Origin: Rhizopus sp. PT2906
Lineage: Eukaryota > Mucoromycota > Mucoromycetes > Mucorales > Rhizopodaceae
NCBI GenBank assembly: GCA_025529335.1
Contig: JAMYHX010000326.1
Coordinates: forward strand, 1 to 48,892
Length of the DNA stretch: 48,892 nucleotides
Direction: 5' to 3'
The notes under the pieces are model-generated. The model saw only the letters and a program-made list of their open reading frames with translations, searched no databases and had not been told where the DNA came from. The position numbers and the translations under genes are program-made. Within the stretch, counting starts at the first letter, position 1. The number at the start of each line of letters is the position of its first letter. Below are positions 46,490 through 48,892 of the stretch, piece after piece.

Positions 46490-47420
46490 TATGACCTAGC
46501 TATCGGCCATTTCTCCAATTCCCAGTTGCAAAAACCCGAATACACTCAAAACAGGTGCATAAGGATGATCTATAGTACTCGCAGTCGCTCTTCTACAAAG
46601 TAATGCTGCATTTGGCAAACCTTCCTACTATGAACGAAAGATTACGTATTCTACAGGCTCAATTACTCTTTTGCTCCTTCAATGTGCCGGACAATTCTCT
46701 GTTTGATTATCTTCTTCCACATATACAACACCTTCAAGGATATCAGTAGCTCAATTTCACTAAAACTGCCCTTTGGTGCCACCTGCCTACTCCTCAGAGC
46801 AACTTAACTATTTGTGCCCTCCGCTCCATCAAGCAAGACTATTTATAGTAAGGTTTATGACAACGAATACATGGTTATGAATCAAAGCTTCTCTCATTTT
46901 GTCATCCCAACTTATATATTGATCCAATCCTATATCAAAGCAGCTGAAGTATTTTGGTACTGGTGTTAAAGTGCTGTTTGTTCAACTACAGCACTATAGC
47001 AAGTCAACCAGAAAAAATTTCTTTCAGTCAAAAACATCGTTTTGGAAATTTATGAAATTGAATAGTAATATCTTTTTGATACATATGCTTATATGTAATC
47101 TTATGGATTCCCAATGACGCGCCAAGAGCGTAACCACTGTGTTCGTTAGCGCACCTCTCCTGTCTGCTTATCTGGCCACACGTCATTGAATACCTTCAAA
47201 TGAATTGACAACTATGCTTCCCACTCCATCTTAGATCCCCTGCTGTTCCTCCTTACTAAGCTACCTATGAGCCCTGGCATTTCCCCAAGATACGCTGACC
47301 TTTGGCGGCCTCATTGGCCGATCATCTATTCCATTCTTTCTGAAGTAGATCAGCTTCAACACGGCTGCTTCCCCCCCCCAAGAAATCAATTCTTTGGGTG
47401 AGCGTTTCCTCCATTGACTC
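46490..47420 (+). mobile_element. LINE reverse-transcriptase C-terminal relic
   Basis: Three matching pieces in order on the plus strand. At 46490-46620: DLAIGHFSNSQLQKPE..QNRCIRMIYSTRSRSS, typical of the region after the RT core. At 46625-46860: MNERLRILQAQLLFCSFNVPD, one TAG, then LNFTKTALWCHLPTPQSN and ALRSIKQDYL. At 47105-47370: GFPMTRQERNHCVR, stops, then DPLLFLLTKLPM and LWRPHWPIIYSILSEVDQLQH. Several stops make it dead. The order and spacing fit a LINE 3' half. The RT catalytic core is not visible. Confidence 0.6.
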
Positions 47421-47707
47421 GATGGCATCAACTAACCTTTTAGCTCCTTCCGCCATTCACTTTCACTTCACCTTCTTGCCCTTGATCCCTAAAGTGTTTT
47501 TAGTTTCCATTGCTTTGTTTCTAAAGGGTATTTATTATCTGTTCATGATCACATAATAATGTGGACACAAGAAGAAGTCAAGTGAATTTATTTATTATTT
47601 TTTGCTATGAACTTGATTCTAAAAGAAGGACACAAGCGCTCTCTTCCTCTTTTGGTTTATCTCCATCACAAACTTGTCAAGCTCGCGCCGTATAGAATAT
47701 GTCAGTA

Positions 47708-48562
47708 TCATATTACTAAATATAGTTTGTTTACAACCAATACCTTTACAAAAAAAAAAAGTACCTCGACAATTGAGGGCAGGTGTACGAGCTCATGAAC
47801 TTCCTCGACCAACAAAAAACGTTTGATAGCTGTTGGAAGGTAGATTCCACCGACAACGAGCTTCATCTGAAACACTGTAGATTTGAACTCTATCAAAGTA
47901 TCTGCGTTAGGTAGGAGGTTCTTTTTTCTAGTACACAGAATGCAAATTCAAAATATATCTTCAACTAAGAGTCCAAGGGACACGGGACCTTTCACACCAA
48001 GACACAATGCCTTATCAGCAGAGTCTTTCATCTGTTTCAAAATCTTCGTAAACTCATCTTCAGCCCGATGCTTGCTGGTTATATCGGATCTTTTGATTTC
48101 AACAAAAAAGAAGTAAAACTCCTTCTTCTTGGGTCTTGAACCGATCATAAAATCTGGCTTTTTGCCGCTATCATCGGGCTTGTCGATCCTATGAGTGTGT
48201 ATACGCTCACATGACATACACAATATTTTCATTTGTGTTCTTTAACAACACCCTTCTGATGGCTGGCATAATATACTTCTCAGTAAAGGAAGCTCCTGAT
48301 GCCCCAGAAACAGAAGTACTGTACTGGTGTACATGCAATGCGAGGTCTTTTACATGTTCATCATAGTATCTTCTTCTTTCTCTTCCTCTTCGTCTCCTCC
48401 TATTTATAAACATTATTAGAAGAAGCGATTTCTTTGGACTGGTTCAACTACATTGGCTGCACTTTTGCAATATAAAATTGCTTTGGTTGATGCCATAGGA
48501 AGATTTGGCTTTATGCTGTCAACCAGTGACTTCAAAGCTTTACAAGTCTCCTTATCAAAGTA
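47708..48562 (-). pseudogene. Broken PD-(D/E)XK-like gene
   Basis: Exon-like pieces in order on the minus strand: 48562-48416 (FDKETCKALKSLVDSIKP..), 48413-48207 (an Arg-rich start, then SGASGASFTEKYIMPAIRRVL), 48232-47948 (RIDKPDDSGKKPDFMIGS then EFYFFFVEIKRSDITSK and KQMKDSADKALCLGVKGPVSLGLL) and 47896-47708 (FQMKLVVGGIYLPTAIKRFLLVEEVHELVHLPS). The PDF...VEIKR pair resembles the PD-(D/E)XK nuclease core of a family I associate with Mucorales genomes. Junctions need either introns or frameshifts and two end in stops, so I treat it as disrupted or of unclear structure. Confidence 0.45.
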
Positions 48563-48892
48563 CTGTTATTTTTCTACCCTTGTAGAGTGAAGTGATATTG
48601 TTAAGAGAGTTTTTCTTGAGATTTATAAGCTTAGGTGCTTGAAATGACCACCAGATCTTTTAAAGTTGATCAAACTGTAAAGTAAAGTAAAAGATAAAAA
48701 GAGATCAGGAACTTTTATAATCAAAAGGTTGCCTGTTTATTGTAAAAGATAAAATAAAATAAAAGGTGAATTGATTTTTTTTTTGACAGAGAGAGTCTTG
48801 AGCTTTTATATATATTGTTGTTTTTGATTTTTCTGGTTTTTATGTGGAATTTACGTAGTGTTGATATGTATAAATTTGGCGTTAAGGGTTCG
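48563..48892. other. Right edge, no gene seen
   Basis: AT-rich, with short GATAAAA-type repeats near 48688-48765. Part of the 5' side of the PD-(D/E)XK-like gene may extend here, but no start codon or exon is certain. Confidence 0.35.

Overview
The window looks like nuclear DNA of an early-diverging fungus in the order Mucorales, most likely Rhizopus or a close relative. It is AT-rich, with many short GT-AG introns (about 35-150 nt) and short intergenic gaps. A CotH-family cell-surface gene carries the 17-residue motif I know from Rhizopus CotH proteins. The relics of Helitron-like, LINE-like and TnpB/Fanzor-like elements resemble families I recall as common in Mucorales. All gene models were spliced by hand from the sequence, and nearly all give an unbroken, phase-consistent reading frame.

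Left part (1-15.7 kb) is gene-dense and conserved: a low-complexity acidic/poly-Q protein, an EngB/YihA GTPase, a small putative mitochondrial protein, a SPOUT1-type RNA methyltransferase, calmodulin, Mad3 (spindle checkpoint), a BSD-domain protein, an AMMECR1-family protein, NECAP (clathrin adaptor accessory), CotH and SGF29 (SAGA tudor reader). The SPOUT1/calmodulin and CotH/SGF29 pairs are divergent and share short upstream regions.

15.9-17.5 kb is a mobile-element graveyard: a Helitron-like N-terminal relic followed by the C-terminal half of a TnpB/Fanzor-like gene, both full of stops. Conserved genes resume at 17.6-30.7 kb: G-protein beta, a PIAS/Siz SUMO ligase, End3 (endocytosis), ribosomal protein eL36, pyruvate kinase, a SAM methyltransferase with a predicted N-myristoylation signal, and Pex7 (PTS2 import receptor).

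31.5-34.3 kb holds the most unusual locus: a long, only lightly damaged TnpB/Fanzor-like gene with in-phase introns, one internal stop and two frameshifts. It is followed by Arl1, a 57-aa twin-cysteine protein, a four-TM membrane protein, a BAR-PH-ArfGAP-ankyrin protein and the E1-alpha subunit of branched-chain 2-oxoacid dehydrogenase. The right end (45-48.9 kb) is again repeat-derived: a decayed LINE-like retrotransposon, a gag-like fragment, and a broken gene with PD-(D/E)XK-like motifs.

Functionally the intact genes cover membrane traffic (Arl1, NECAP, End3, ArfGAP), signalling (calmodulin, G-beta), chromatin and SUMO control (SGF29, PIAS), mitosis (Mad3), organelle biogenesis (EngB, Pex7, BCKDH) and central metabolism (pyruvate kinase). 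I see no rRNA, tRNA or CRISPR array.
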